Assembly: GCA_009838195.1 (NCBI GenBank)
Contig: VXSC01000011.1
Location: 124,001-188,000 of the forward strand
DNA length: 64,000 nt
Source of the DNA: Rhodothermaceae bacterium
GTDB lineage: Bacteria; Bacteroidota; Rhodothermia; Rhodothermales; Bin80
Reading direction: 5' to 3'
Positions within the stretch are counted from its first letter, which is position 1, and every line of letters starts with the position of its first letter. Under the pieces are notes generated by a model. The model did no database searches and was not told the origin of the DNA. It worked only from the letters and a program-made list of their open reading frames with translations. The position numbers and the translations under genes were made by a program. Positions 38,638-47,802 of this stretch are shown here, piece after piece.

Positions 38638-38660
38638 CGGCATCATATCTATAGATGCCG
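38638..38660 (-). promoter_or_regulatory. Intercistronic hairpin
   Basis: CGGCATC (38638-38644) and GATGCCG (38654-38660) form a perfect 7-bp inverted repeat with a 9-nt AT-rich spacer, in the 63-bp gap between the FadL-like and heparinase-fold genes. No T-run follows, so it could be an mRNA-stability element or operator. Confidence 0.35.
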
Positions 38661-38671
38661 ATTTCTCTTCC

Positions 38672-40072
38672 CTATAAGGCATAGGTTACACCCACGAGCA
38701 CGCTGTGTTTACGTACCCGGTTGTAATCAACATTGGATTCCCATCTATCCTGATAGTGCAGGTTCTGGAATTCATACGCGAGGTCCAGTGTAAGAATCGA
38801 AATGCCCGTTCCGAGCCCAATACTGAATGCATCTCCGGTAGCAGTCTGCCCAACCAAGCCAAACCCTTCGATCCGGAACGGCTGGGGATCGCGCCGAAAC
38901 CCGGCACGCAGGAATGTAGCACCGTGCAGGTTCCATTCTGCACCCAGTCCGATGCCCTGAACCATCCCCCAATCCGGGCCGGAACCCATTGCACTGCCGA
39001 GAACTTTCAAATCCGAGAAGTTCTGCCAGAAGTAGTCTGCAGCCAATACAATCGAAGGGATGGGACGCAGAACAACGCCTGTCCCAATGCGGGCCGGGAT
39101 CTCAACCTGATGCTCTCCCACCTGCGTGTGATTGCGTGCTCCGCTTTCCTGCGTCTGTTCTCGCCCCATGTTGGTGAACTTTTGACGCAAGTTGCTCGCA
39201 AACTGGTACGTGACCCCTACGGTAATCATATCGTACTGCCACTGCATTCCAAACACTCCTCTCCAGCCACTATACTCAGAGGTTCCATCCCACGCGAGAG
39301 ATCCTGTAGCAGTCTCATAACTGTAGTCATGCGCATCTTCCCTCAACAGAAACAGCCCTACATTGCGGGTATTTTGACGGTCCGTTGAGCTCCCCCAGAT
39401 CCGGGAAACACGCAAACCAACATGAAAGCTCTCATGCAACTCGAACCCAACTGATGAGGAGACCGCCTGCAGGTGCCCAGTGCGTTCCCTTTCGAAAGCA
39501 GACCATTGGACAGGGATCTCCTCCCCCGGCTTAGGCCGCTCAACAGGATCTGGACGGAACTGACCGATGTAGGGGTCCAGTACGTTGTCATTTCGGTCAT
39601 AGTCGCTCAACCGCGCAATCTGATGAAATACAATCCCTAGCGTCAATGTTTGATCTCCCACTTCCAGTGGAACCGCCCCCGCCATGGTCGCCAGTCGAAA
39701 GGAACTCTGATTGTAGGTCCAGTCCGGTTCTGAAAGCGGTTCACTTCGATAGTCTTCTGGATCCGCAAAATACAATGACATCCCCGCATAGTACCGGTTC
39801 GGGTTCCAGTGCTGCGTTTCCGCCCAGTCCTGCCGAAACCAGGCACCACTTGTAGAAAATGCCGGGCGTGAAAGACTCGCGAGCCCCGCCGGATTCAGAA
39901 TCGCAGATTCTATGGATCCCGAAAGGGCAGTGACCGCACTGCCCATTCCCCGGGCACGGGCCGTCATCAACTCCTGGCGCTCCAACCCCTGAATGGAAAG
40001 TGGTTGCATCACCCCCTGCCCGTAGGACATTGGTGCCACAAGCAGCAGCAGTAGCGGAAGTCGTCGAAACAT
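38672..40072 (-). CDS. Outer-membrane barrel, FadL/OmpP1-like
   Basis: 466 residues with signal peptide MFRRLPLLLLLVAPMSYG. The N-terminal block MTARARGMGSAVTALSGS followed by ILNPAGLASL is the typical start of FadL/TodX-like barrels in Bacteroidota (also of PorV). Alternating beta-strands run to the C-terminus VLVGVTYAL. FadL proteins let small or hydrophobic molecules cross laterally; a role with oligosaccharides here is only suggested by linkage. It starts 10 bp after the stop of the PorV-like gene, within the TonB receptor operon. Confidence 0.8.
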   Translation of the reverse strand: MFRRLPLLLLLVAPMSYGQGVMQPLSIQGLERQELMTARARGMGSAVTALSGSIESAILNPAGLASLSRPAFSTSGAWFRQDWAETQHWNPNRYYAGMSLYFADPEDYRSEPLSEPDWTYNQSSFRLATMAGAVPLEVGDQTLTLGIVFHQIARLSDYDRNDNVLDPYIGQFRPDPVERPKPGEEIPVQWSAFERERTGHLQAVSSSVGFELHESFHVGLRVSRIWGSSTDRQNTRNVGLFLLREDAHDYSYETATGSLAWDGTSEYSGWRGVFGMQWQYDMITVGVTYQFASNLRQKFTNMGREQTQESGARNHTQVGEHQVEIPARIGTGVVLRPIPSIVLAADYFWQNFSDLKVLGSAMGSGPDWGMVQGIGLGAEWNLHGATFLRAGFRRDPQPFRIEGFGLVGQTATGDAFSIGLGTGISILTLDLAYEFQNLHYQDRWESNVDYNRVRKHSVLVGVTYAL

Positions 40073-40082
40073 CTATTGAGGG

Positions 40083-41081
40083 TTAGTCTATCGAAAGGGA
40101 GAATCCAAGCCGGTGCACGGCTCCGAAGGCATCACTCATGCTGCTGTAGCTGTAATCGAATCCAACTCCAAGAGAGCCCAGTGGCTGGCGGATGCCGAGT
40201 CCGAAACTGTAAGATGCAATATCGTAGTTGTGCTGATATCCACCCCGCACAAAGATCCGCTGCAAAAACGCGTATTCCAGTCCTGTCGCCCACTGCTGGT
40301 CATAATCATTGGGCTGAATGAGGTCAAAAGAGGCAGTCAGGCGACTGTCCTCCCGGAATGAAATGAGACCGGTGCTGCCAATTACATCTACTGCGCCACC
40401 AATCCGAAACCGCAACGGAACTGGATAGGAATCCTCACCAAAGGATACCGGTGCGCCAAAATTCATAACCGATGCTCCCAGTCGAAGAGACCGAAACCCC
40501 GTCGCATATGTCATTCCAAAGTCAAACAGGAAGGCATCTGCTTCGGAAAGCCAGAGGCTTTCGCGTGCCATCTTGACCGTCAAACCGGCAGAAAACCTGT
40601 CCGTGAATGCTCTGGCATAGGAGAGACCAAGCACCCAGCTTCGCAGCGAAAAGGTCGTGCCAGTCAGACCCGGGTTGTAGACCTGCGTCCCTCCTTGATC
40701 GACAAATCCGAGATGATCTACTCTCGTCTCCTGAAAATCCCCCATGTCTGCCATGTAGAAATGTGCCCCTGCATATCCCCAGGATCCAAGCGATATACCA
40801 TAGGCGGCTCCGTAGTGCGCCGCATCCAAAAACCAGTCAACCCGGTCAATCACCAGGCTGTGCCCCACAGTGCGTGTCAGCCCAGCCGGATTCCAATACA
40901 ATGCGCGCGCGCCCTCAGCCATCGCGATATAGGCCGTGCCAATCCCGACAGAACGGGCATCGGGAGCCACACTCAAAAATTGCATGGAGGATGTCCCCAC
41001 CTTCTGGGCCCAAACAGGCGACACACGGACTCCGCCGGCAAGCAAAAAGGCGATTAGAATTATGCTGGATACTTTTCTCAT
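40083..41081 (-). CDS. PorV/PorQ-family outer-membrane protein
   Basis: 332 residues from ATG 41081, which overlaps the upstream stop by 4 bp (ATGA) and starts a signal peptide (MRKVSSIILIAFLLAGG, ending VWAQ). The block FLSVAPDARSVGIGTAYIAM followed by LYWNPAGLTR is the PorV/PorQ hallmark. PorV is the T9SS shuttle that carries sorting-domain cargo to the attachment complex. A dedicated copy next to four T9SS-sorted proteins may serve them, or may be a structural part of an import complex. This is inference; the main T9SS genes are not in the window. Confidence 0.85.
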   Translation of the reverse strand: MRKVSSIILIAFLLAGGVRVSPVWAQKVGTSSMQFLSVAPDARSVGIGTAYIAMAEGARALYWNPAGLTRTVGHSLVIDRVDWFLDAAHYGAAYGISLGSWGYAGAHFYMADMGDFQETRVDHLGFVDQGGTQVYNPGLTGTTFSLRSWVLGLSYARAFTDRFSAGLTVKMARESLWLSEADAFLFDFGMTYATGFRSLRLGASVMNFGAPVSFGEDSYPVPLRFRIGGAVDVIGSTGLISFREDSRLTASFDLIQPNDYDQQWATGLEYAFLQRIFVRGGYQHNYDIASYSFGLGIRQPLGSLGVGFDYSYSSMSDAFGAVHRLGFSLSID

Positions 41082-43321
41082 TTGATCACCACAAATTTGC
41101 CGCGATATGTTTCCCCCTCCGGTGTGCGTACCACAAAGAAGTAGACCCCGGAAGCGATCTCCTGATCGTTGCGGGTTACCTGAAACCAAGGTGTGGAGTA
41201 CTGTGCCGCATCGTGCTCAATCGTGTCAATCAGTTGCCCACTGTAAGAATAAATCTCGATAGTGGCTTGACTTGGCAATCCATAGAAACCAATTTGCTGT
41301 GCTGAATTCTCGCCTCCTCCCGTTGCAAAACCACTATTGAGGTGGAAGGGATTGGGCACAGCATGTACTTCGCCCAGCGTTTCGGCCGCTCCAAGCCTAG
41401 AGACGACCTCCATAAGGTTGGTCTTGCCGCTTTCATTGCCCTGGGCATCTATGGAGGTAACGGCATACCACTGCGACTCGCCAACGGTCGTTTCTGCGTC
41501 AATGAATTCATACAAGTCTGCTTCCGTCAGATGACTCGAACTGCCGACCGGGATCTCTGCCAAGGTTTGCCAGGGACCGATCGCTGCCTGTGATTTTTGG
41601 ACCCGATAGGTCACGACTGGGCCGGTCAACCTTGGATGCGCAAAGGATTCCTGTGCACGACCCCAGCGGAGAACCGAGTGAGCCCGGTCGTTATTGGTAA
41701 CCATCACGATCGGGGCCGGTGGTGGCGCGGGCACTTGGTAGACCCCGTCTCGTGGATTATCCTCCGGCCAGAGCGGCAGCACTGGTGGCCTGCCTGTATA
41801 TGCATTGTAGGCCATATCCGCCACATCCTTCACGGTTCGAACGTCTGAGTTTACGTAGTCCGGGTAGCCATATTCCGCAATGTAATTCTCTACAAGTACC
41901 CGCCCAGATGACGGGTCCATGACCTGATCCGCAAAGTGAGGAACCTCATGCCACGGAAGCTGCTCGTCAATCACCTCTCCGAGTCCTCCCCCTTCATCCC
42001 ATTCCCCTGGTCCACTGGCGGCACCGTATCCAACTACTTCCGCCGACGAAAATTCAATCTTAGCTCCTACAGGAAGAATGTATGGCCCAAACACAATGTG
42101 GTGGCCGACTGCCTTGTAAGATTGCCTGAAGTTGAAGGCGCCCCGTCCAATCCACCTCAACGAATCCGGGTCTTCGGTATTTGGCGGGGGCGGGAAGACC
42201 GTTTCACGATAAGGCGTATAAGTACCACTCCAACGCGTGTACGGGACAAGCTTGGGGATCATCTTGTCCTCCCTGGAATTTCCGCTCTCAACCTTGTTCA
42301 TGAACGGTTGTTTGAGCGTGCTGTCACTGTCGATCATGCGCTCATTGGCAACCCTCGGGTCAAGCGCAAACGTGTTTCCCTTTGTCGCCAAGTGGCTGCG
42401 ATCATAGTACAACATCTGGATCCCAGGTGCCTGCGGAGACATCAGTCCTCCCCCCTGCTCACCACTGCTGGCAAAACTTGCAAAGTACTTTGGGTCCGGT
42501 TTACCGGATTCTGCAAAGTCGGCGTTCACGCCATTGCCAATGTTCACCACGTACCTCAACCAGCGATGTCGATCAAAATAGCCGCGTAAATCATTCTTGT
42601 ACATGAAATCATACTCCCACGTACCGTACCACCGTTGAAATCCCAGCATCGAGGGAGCAACTCCGTAATGAAACCCGATGAGCACCTCATGGAGCGTCTC
42701 ATCAGTATCAGGGCTGCCATCCCCATCCTTATCCCCAGTGTTTTCGAACGTGTACTCGAATATGATCAGGTCATCGTAGTCTGGGTAGCTCCAGGCTCGC
42801 GAGGTTCGTGTGACCGTGATTCCGGTATTGGTCCCCCATTGAGCGACAATAATTTCCTCTGCTTCATTGGGATCGTAAGCCGGATTCAAGCTTCCGTCTT
42901 CCAACAAAGGATAATTCTCCATACGCTCAATGGAGATCGGGAACGAATACACCCCTGCCACGGTGATTGGCACATGCTGCCCGGACGATCCACCAAACGA
43001 AAACATGCGTTCGTCAAGGTTGAATATGTTCGTTCCGCTGTACGAAGCTGCAATTGAAATCCCGCCTCCGATAATATTGTGCTGGCCACTGTACTGAAGT
43101 CCATCAATGGTTGTGGCAGAATTCCCAGGCCATTCCATGAGTGGATCCAGCGTAATATCATGGTCTCTATAAAACCACTTGCGACCGATCTCGCCAGTAT
43201 TATAGACGGTCTCGTGCAGCATACCTCGACGATGCACACGCTTATCCCGCAAGACTTGCGCCTCTGCAACCGACAGTGTCGCTGCCGTTGCCACGAGAAT
43301 AAATATCAGAATGCGGTCCAT
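41078..43321 (-). CDS. Large T9SS-sorted surface protein paired with the TonB receptor
   Basis: 747 residues. Signal peptide MDRILIFILVATAATLS, then a long beta-rich region with no recognised enzyme motif (WPGNSATTIDGLQYSG, EYTFENTGDKDGDGSPDTDE, an Asp-rich possible Ca2+ loop). A fibronectin-like segment follows (about 545-645), and a type-A sorting domain (VPNPFHLNSGF near 663, EIYSYSGQLIDTI, YRGKFVVIK). Its place directly after a SusC-like receptor is where susD usually sits, but the sequence does not look like SusD: no lipobox and no TPR-like helices. It may be a surface glycan-binding partner. The function is unknown. Confidence 0.75.
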   Translation of the reverse strand: MDRILIFILVATAATLSVAEAQVLRDKRVHRRGMLHETVYNTGEIGRKWFYRDHDITLDPLMEWPGNSATTIDGLQYSGQHNIIGGGISIAASYSGTNIFNLDERMFSFGGSSGQHVPITVAGVYSFPISIERMENYPLLEDGSLNPAYDPNEAEEIIVAQWGTNTGITVTRTSRAWSYPDYDDLIIFEYTFENTGDKDGDGSPDTDETLHEVLIGFHYGVAPSMLGFQRWYGTWEYDFMYKNDLRGYFDRHRWLRYVVNIGNGVNADFAESGKPDPKYFASFASSGEQGGGLMSPQAPGIQMLYYDRSHLATKGNTFALDPRVANERMIDSDSTLKQPFMNKVESGNSREDKMIPKLVPYTRWSGTYTPYRETVFPPPPNTEDPDSLRWIGRGAFNFRQSYKAVGHHIVFGPYILPVGAKIEFSSAEVVGYGAASGPGEWDEGGGLGEVIDEQLPWHEVPHFADQVMDPSSGRVLVENYIAEYGYPDYVNSDVRTVKDVADMAYNAYTGRPPVLPLWPEDNPRDGVYQVPAPPPAPIVMVTNNDRAHSVLRWGRAQESFAHPRLTGPVVTYRVQKSQAAIGPWQTLAEIPVGSSSHLTEADLYEFIDAETTVGESQWYAVTSIDAQGNESGKTNLMEVVSRLGAAETLGEVHAVPNPFHLNSGFATGGGENSAQQIGFYGLPSQATIEIYSYSGQLIDTIEHDAAQYSTPWFQVTRNDQEIASGVYFFVVRTPEGETYRGKFVVIK

Positions 43322-43342
43322 AGGATTGCAGCAGTGTTAAGG

Positions 43343-46168
43343 TTACATGTTGAAGACCACACCCAATCGAATTGAGCGAGGTGCGTTGTCGTAGATACGG
43401 AACGTCTGCGTGGCAGCAAGATCGGGGTTGTTGCTATCCGGCAGGGCGAACTCAATATCCTCTCCATTCTCGTAGCGACGTAACGTTTCGGCATCCAAGA
43501 AAACTCTGTTGTAGTCGAATACACGCGCATTGAAGAGGTTGAAGAACTCAACGAAAACATCTAGCTCGGTAAAGCCTGCACCGACGGTTTTCGTCACCTT
43601 GAGGTCTGTATTATGCTCCCAGGGTGTACGCTCTGTGTTCAGCTTTGCAAAATTGTCCCCCAGTAATTCACTGGGCGTATAGGGCCTGCCACTCCTGGAA
43701 TCATGCAAAAAGTTGATTCTGAGACGACCCAGTGGATAGCCACCGGCAATTCTGGGGCCCCAGTTCTGTGGCAGATTGACTCCGGCAATCAATACAAGCG
43801 CATGCCGCCGGTCAAAATTGAGCAGGATGTCTCGCGGGCTCGGGGCTTGGGTTTGCTCGTTGGTCTCATCAATGATGGGGCTGCGTCCGGTGGGCGTTGA
43901 ATTTTTCCCAGTAGCCACCGAGAAATGATACCTGGCTGATCCGGAAATAAACCCTCTACGCTTATTCAGACGCAGACTGAAGCCGCGAATATTTGCGTAA
44001 TCCCGATTCCCGAGCGACTCATACAGATTATCGTTTGAATCAATGTAGACCACGCGCTGGATCAAGTTTTTCACGTCTTTATAGTATCCGCTCACATCAA
44101 GCGTGAACCCGCTTGCGATGCCCAGCACCAAGCCTACATCGTAGCTTTTGGTTTCTTCCGGCTTCAAGAGGGGATTCCCAAGGCGCCTTGGCTCCACAGT
44201 CCCCAAGTTTTCGTTGAAGAGCGTCGTTCTGCTGCCAATCAGGCTTTCCAGACCGGGGCGCTTGAGATAGCTGCCGTAGTTGAGGTGGAATACCGCGCGT
44301 TCATTAATTGGGAATGAAAACCCAAGTCTGGGTTGTAACCGTGCTACGATGGGAGTATCCTCGGTTGCAGCATCTCTCTCATTGATCAGTGCTGGATTTG
44401 ACGGATCCCTGAATGGGGAAAACGTATCGGTGTAGTACTGCACATTCTGATCATAGAAATCCAGACGCAATCCTACATTTGTGATCATCCCCTTGAATTC
44501 CATCTTGTCCTGAATGTACACGGCCCCTTCGTAGGGTCTCGCTTGATAGAATTCCTGTACGGCACTGGACCGGGAGGAATGATTCAGTCGATTCTCGACA
44601 TCAATATCGTACAGGTTGCCCTGAATCCCCACTTTGATTTCGTGATTATTGGAGACCTGGCTGGTCAGAAACCCGACCGCTGAATAGGTCCAGGATTCCT
44701 CATCGAAAAAGTCATCATCCATCACCCCGGTTCGGAACCCATCCTCCCAGTAAAGTCGTTCCCAGACGGAACCGTCCGAGATGTCATCCCGAAAACGCTC
44801 TGGATCAATAACATCCACCCCTTCGGTGAGCTTTGTTCGCATACCATTCACAGTAAGCTCATAGTAGGTGCGATCACTCAGGACATGGGAGTAGACAAGT
44901 CCTACCCCCGCACTCCGGTCCAGGATTTTGTTCGCGCCAATCACACGATCATAGACCCATCTGTAGAAACCGCCCGAAGAATAGCTGAATTCCTGCTGGT
45001 AGGTGTTACCGTACATTGCATTCAGCTTCAATTTCATGCCTGGCCCGGGCTTCATCACCAGGTTCCCCATCACCTGCATCTGCCTGTCAGCTTCCGGCGT
45101 TGGCAGCATCGGCCATACCCTGTTGATCTGGGTTGCTACGAACAGGCGGCTGGTCTCGGAAATTGGCCCACCAAGAGTAAAATCAATGAGTGCATCCCAG
45201 CGGTTATTGTACTCATATCCAACATCGCGGTGGGTCCTCCTCCACAGATCGTATGCAAGCTGCGCTCCTTCCTCAGGATCAACCCTCGACCCAAATCCAC
45301 GACCTATCGCGCCCTGCCACCTCGGTTTATCATCATTTTCAGGATCAGGAGCTTCCCACCACTCCAGGTTATTCATAAGGCGGATATAGGGATTGTTTGC
45401 CGGGTCAAACACACTTCCCCCGAAGTGCTTGTAGCTAGGTGCACGTGTACGAACCTCAGCACGACTACTCCAAGAGTCTCCACCTTCCTTGGTTGAGATG
45501 TTGATGACCCCACTCATCGCATTGCCATACTCGGCCGCAAACCCACTCGTAATGACCTCTACCTCTTCCACCGCACTCAGCATGGGTGTAAATGAACGCG
45601 ATGAATTCAGGGGATTAACAATCCCCATCCCAGCCAGCACGTAGAGTTCTTCGTTAGATCGTCCCCCTCTGAAATGCCCGTCATTCACCTCTGCCTGAAG
45701 TCCCAGCACATCAGACAGGTCAGTAATGCCGGCAATCTGCTCCACCTCTTCTGGACGGATGATTTCCAAGGTGGCTGTCTGATCAACTTCAACATCCGGA
45801 CGCTCAGCAATGACGAGTAGTTCCTCTCCTTCGGCTGTTGCTTCCTCCAGGATAAAATCAATTGTTGTCGTCTTATTGATGTTGACGATGACCTCGGACT
45901 GCGTCACGGCTCGGAATCCGATAAAAGATGCACGCAGGTTGTAGGTGCCCGGCTCTACATTCAGAATAAAAAACCGGCCATCTATGTCCGTGGATGATCC
46001 TCTGGTTGTACCGGTAATCACCACATTCACGCCAACCATCCCTTCTCCGGTCACATCCGTAACGACACCCGTAATTTTGCCGGATTGGGCATTCGCGGGA
46101 ACGGATGCCATTAGATGCACGAGAACGAGAACGGCCGCGCATGCGAGACCTTGAAGGTACTGAGTCAT
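43343..46168 (-). CDS. SusC-like TonB-dependent receptor
   Basis: 941 residues from ATG 46168, chosen for the signal peptide (MTQYLQGLACAAVLVLVHLM, cleaved after ANAQ); an ATG at 46198 lies inside the operator-like motif. A carboxypeptidase-regulatory-like domain (about 30-110: GKITGVVTDVTGEGMVGVNV), a plug (about 120-230: FRGGRSNEELYVLAGM, VEVITSGFAAEYGNAMSGVI) and a 22-strand barrel follow. The C-terminus is SIRLGVVFNM. It imports ligands with TonB energy, here probably oligoalginate. It leads the operon TonB receptor, T9SS protein, PorV-like, FadL-like and lyases. No susD gene follows. Confidence 0.9.
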   Translation of the reverse strand: MTQYLQGLACAAVLVLVHLMASVPANAQSGKITGVVTDVTGEGMVGVNVVITGTTRGSSTDIDGRFFILNVEPGTYNLRASFIGFRAVTQSEVIVNINKTTTIDFILEEATAEGEELLVIAERPDVEVDQTATLEIIRPEEVEQIAGITDLSDVLGLQAEVNDGHFRGGRSNEELYVLAGMGIVNPLNSSRSFTPMLSAVEEVEVITSGFAAEYGNAMSGVINISTKEGGDSWSSRAEVRTRAPSYKHFGGSVFDPANNPYIRLMNNLEWWEAPDPENDDKPRWQGAIGRGFGSRVDPEEGAQLAYDLWRRTHRDVGYEYNNRWDALIDFTLGGPISETSRLFVATQINRVWPMLPTPEADRQMQVMGNLVMKPGPGMKLKLNAMYGNTYQQEFSYSSGGFYRWVYDRVIGANKILDRSAGVGLVYSHVLSDRTYYELTVNGMRTKLTEGVDVIDPERFRDDISDGSVWERLYWEDGFRTGVMDDDFFDEESWTYSAVGFLTSQVSNNHEIKVGIQGNLYDIDVENRLNHSSRSSAVQEFYQARPYEGAVYIQDKMEFKGMITNVGLRLDFYDQNVQYYTDTFSPFRDPSNPALINERDAATEDTPIVARLQPRLGFSFPINERAVFHLNYGSYLKRPGLESLIGSRTTLFNENLGTVEPRRLGNPLLKPEETKSYDVGLVLGIASGFTLDVSGYYKDVKNLIQRVVYIDSNDNLYESLGNRDYANIRGFSLRLNKRRGFISGSARYHFSVATGKNSTPTGRSPIIDETNEQTQAPSPRDILLNFDRRHALVLIAGVNLPQNWGPRIAGGYPLGRLRINFLHDSRSGRPYTPSELLGDNFAKLNTERTPWEHNTDLKVTKTVGAGFTELDVFVEFFNLFNARVFDYNRVFLDAETLRRYENGEDIEFALPDSNNPDLAATQTFRIYDNAPRSIRLGVVFNM

Positions 46169-46184
46169 AGCCAGTGCATAGAAT

Positions 46185-46200
46185 ATGTAAGATGTCATAC
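46185..46200 (-). promoter_or_regulatory. Candidate GntR-family operator at the TonB receptor operon
   Basis: Read leftward: GTATGACATCTTACAT, 16 bp upstream of ATG 46168. It has an imperfect dyad GTATGA-CA-TCTTAC. It is the best-matching member of the three-site set (13 of 16 and 12 of 16 against the other two). Confidence 0.5.
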
Positions 46201-46417
46201 ATATTTTACGAAAAAATATTCAGATATGCAAACCAGTTCCGATCCTATCACATCCTCTGCTTTTTTGCCAATAATTCTGCGGGATTCGGCAATCTTTGTG
46301 TCGGCCGAATCCGGCTTTCGCGATCTGAAAAGAACAATCTGGCACGTTTTTTGACGACATCGCTCATCAAAAACGCATTTCACCTACATCTCGTTACTCG
46401 CAGCTTAATCCTATACC

Positions 46418-47725
46418 ATGCGTCCAAACATGAATACCTGTCGAAGTGCTGCCTCCGGTACCCTATCACTCACGAGGCAACGTCCCATCGTGTTGTCGTG
46501 CAGATGGTTGATAGATTCCATCCACTCATCGATAATAGGATGTCTTGTGATTTTGATTATTTCTGGCTGCAATCAAACAGACACATCAATACGAGATAAC
46601 GACGATTACCAAACGGAGACATCAACAAATGACAATTCCGCTTCGGTGACTCCCTATACAGCAGATACGCTGGCGAAAGATAGAACTGATAATCAAACAG
46701 AAACATCAACGAATGACGACGATTCCGCTTCAGTGCCCCCCTATTCAGCCACGATCACACTGAACGAAGTCGGTGAGATTGAGCTCTTTATGACAGATGA
46801 GGCTATCCTGAGTCTACCGCATACCGTACATATTGATAGTAGGGGGAATATTTTTTGGGCTGAATCCAGACCCCCCATTTACGTATTCAATAGTGACGGC
46901 GTATTTATTGGATCAATTGGTGCATACGGGGCTGGTCCAGGCGAGTTGAGAGACATAGAGACGTTCAACATCGATAGTGGGGGGAATTTCCATGTTTTTG
47001 ACGCCAGTATCAGCCGAATTAGCCGATTCTCATCAGACTTTTCTTTCGTCCGCAGTTATAGTATTGCTGCTGATCGTTCTAGTAGAGCAATCCTGAATAA
47101 CCAAGACCACTTTGTGATGCTTCGCGAGGCGTGGTATAATGGTTTAAAGCCAGCGCTGGTGATCTATGATCAAAATGGCAAAATGATCTCCAGTTCAGGC
47201 GAAATGCCCATTTCGGCGAAGGTCCAAAACAGCCTTTCTCCAGGCGGTGGTATTGCTGTTGACACAGAAGATAATATCTACTACTCGTACATATCCGATC
47301 ACAGGATATGGAAAACAGACTCAAAGGGAGATCTAATTGATGTTTTTGATTCCGAACCCTCATATTACATTGCTCCAGATGAAGGATTATTGAATCAATT
47401 AGAGAAACGTGATTCTCCCCCTAACCCTGAAGTCCTCACCGAGCGCCTGCGTCATTTTTATTCTATCTCACGAATTGCAGGAATACACGCCGTCAAGGAA
47501 AGGGATCTAATATTCCAAGAAATCATGACCCCTGATTATGACAACGGGGAGAGAGAGCTTCGAGTAGATCTTGAAGTCTGGCATAGCTCGGGGTTTAAAA
47601 TTGGAACTGTCATTTCAAGCCCCGGCAACGTCTCTTTCATAGACGAATCCCACATCTACTACGTGAATCTTCCGAGTGGAGATGAAAATCCTTCTCTGGT
47701 AGTCTACACCTACGATATACTGTGA
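46418..47725 (+). CDS. 6-bladed beta-propeller lipoprotein with repeated linker
   Basis: 435 residues. A long N-region leads to a lipobox (CLVILIISGC, Cys51), so the true start may be later. An Asp/Thr/Asn-rich linker with repeats follows: NQTDTS, YQTETSTNDNSASVTPY and NQTETSTNDDDSASVPPY. From about residue 110 blades of the NHL type run to the end (VHIDSRGNIFWAESRPPIYVF, GAGPGELRDIETFNID). It is of the same class as the protein at 1945-2994. It starts 250 bp from the divergent TonB receptor, so it may be co-regulated with the locus. Confidence 0.78.
   Translation: MRPNMNTCRSAASGTLSLTRQRPIVLSCRWLIDSIHSSIIGCLVILIISGCNQTDTSIRDNDDYQTETSTNDNSASVTPYTADTLAKDRTDNQTETSTNDDDSASVPPYSATITLNEVGEIELFMTDEAILSLPHTVHIDSRGNIFWAESRPPIYVFNSDGVFIGSIGAYGAGPGELRDIETFNIDSGGNFHVFDASISRISRFSSDFSFVRSYSIAADRSSRAILNNQDHFVMLREAWYNGLKPALVIYDQNGKMISSSGEMPISAKVQNSLSPGGGIAVDTEDNIYYSYISDHRIWKTDSKGDLIDVFDSEPSYYIAPDEGLLNQLEKRDSPPNPEVLTERLRHFYSISRIAGIHAVKERDLIFQEIMTPDYDNGERELRVDLEVWHSSGFKIGTVISSPGNVSFIDESHIYYVNLPSGDENPSLVVYTYDIL
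46571..46755 (+). repeat. In-frame linker repeat, three units
   Basis: Related units begin at about 46571 (AATCAAACAGACACATCAA), 46607 (ACCAAACGGAGACATCAACA) and 46691 (AATCAAACAGAAACATCAAC). The last two are longest and encode (N/Y)QTETSTNDxxSASVxPY. Confidence 0.65.
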
Positions 47726-47802
47726 AATGTATTGCCTCCCGACAAAAGCAATAACGCGTGTTCCGAATTTGAGCCTATAAATTTAACCGTATTGAATCCA
47801 GC

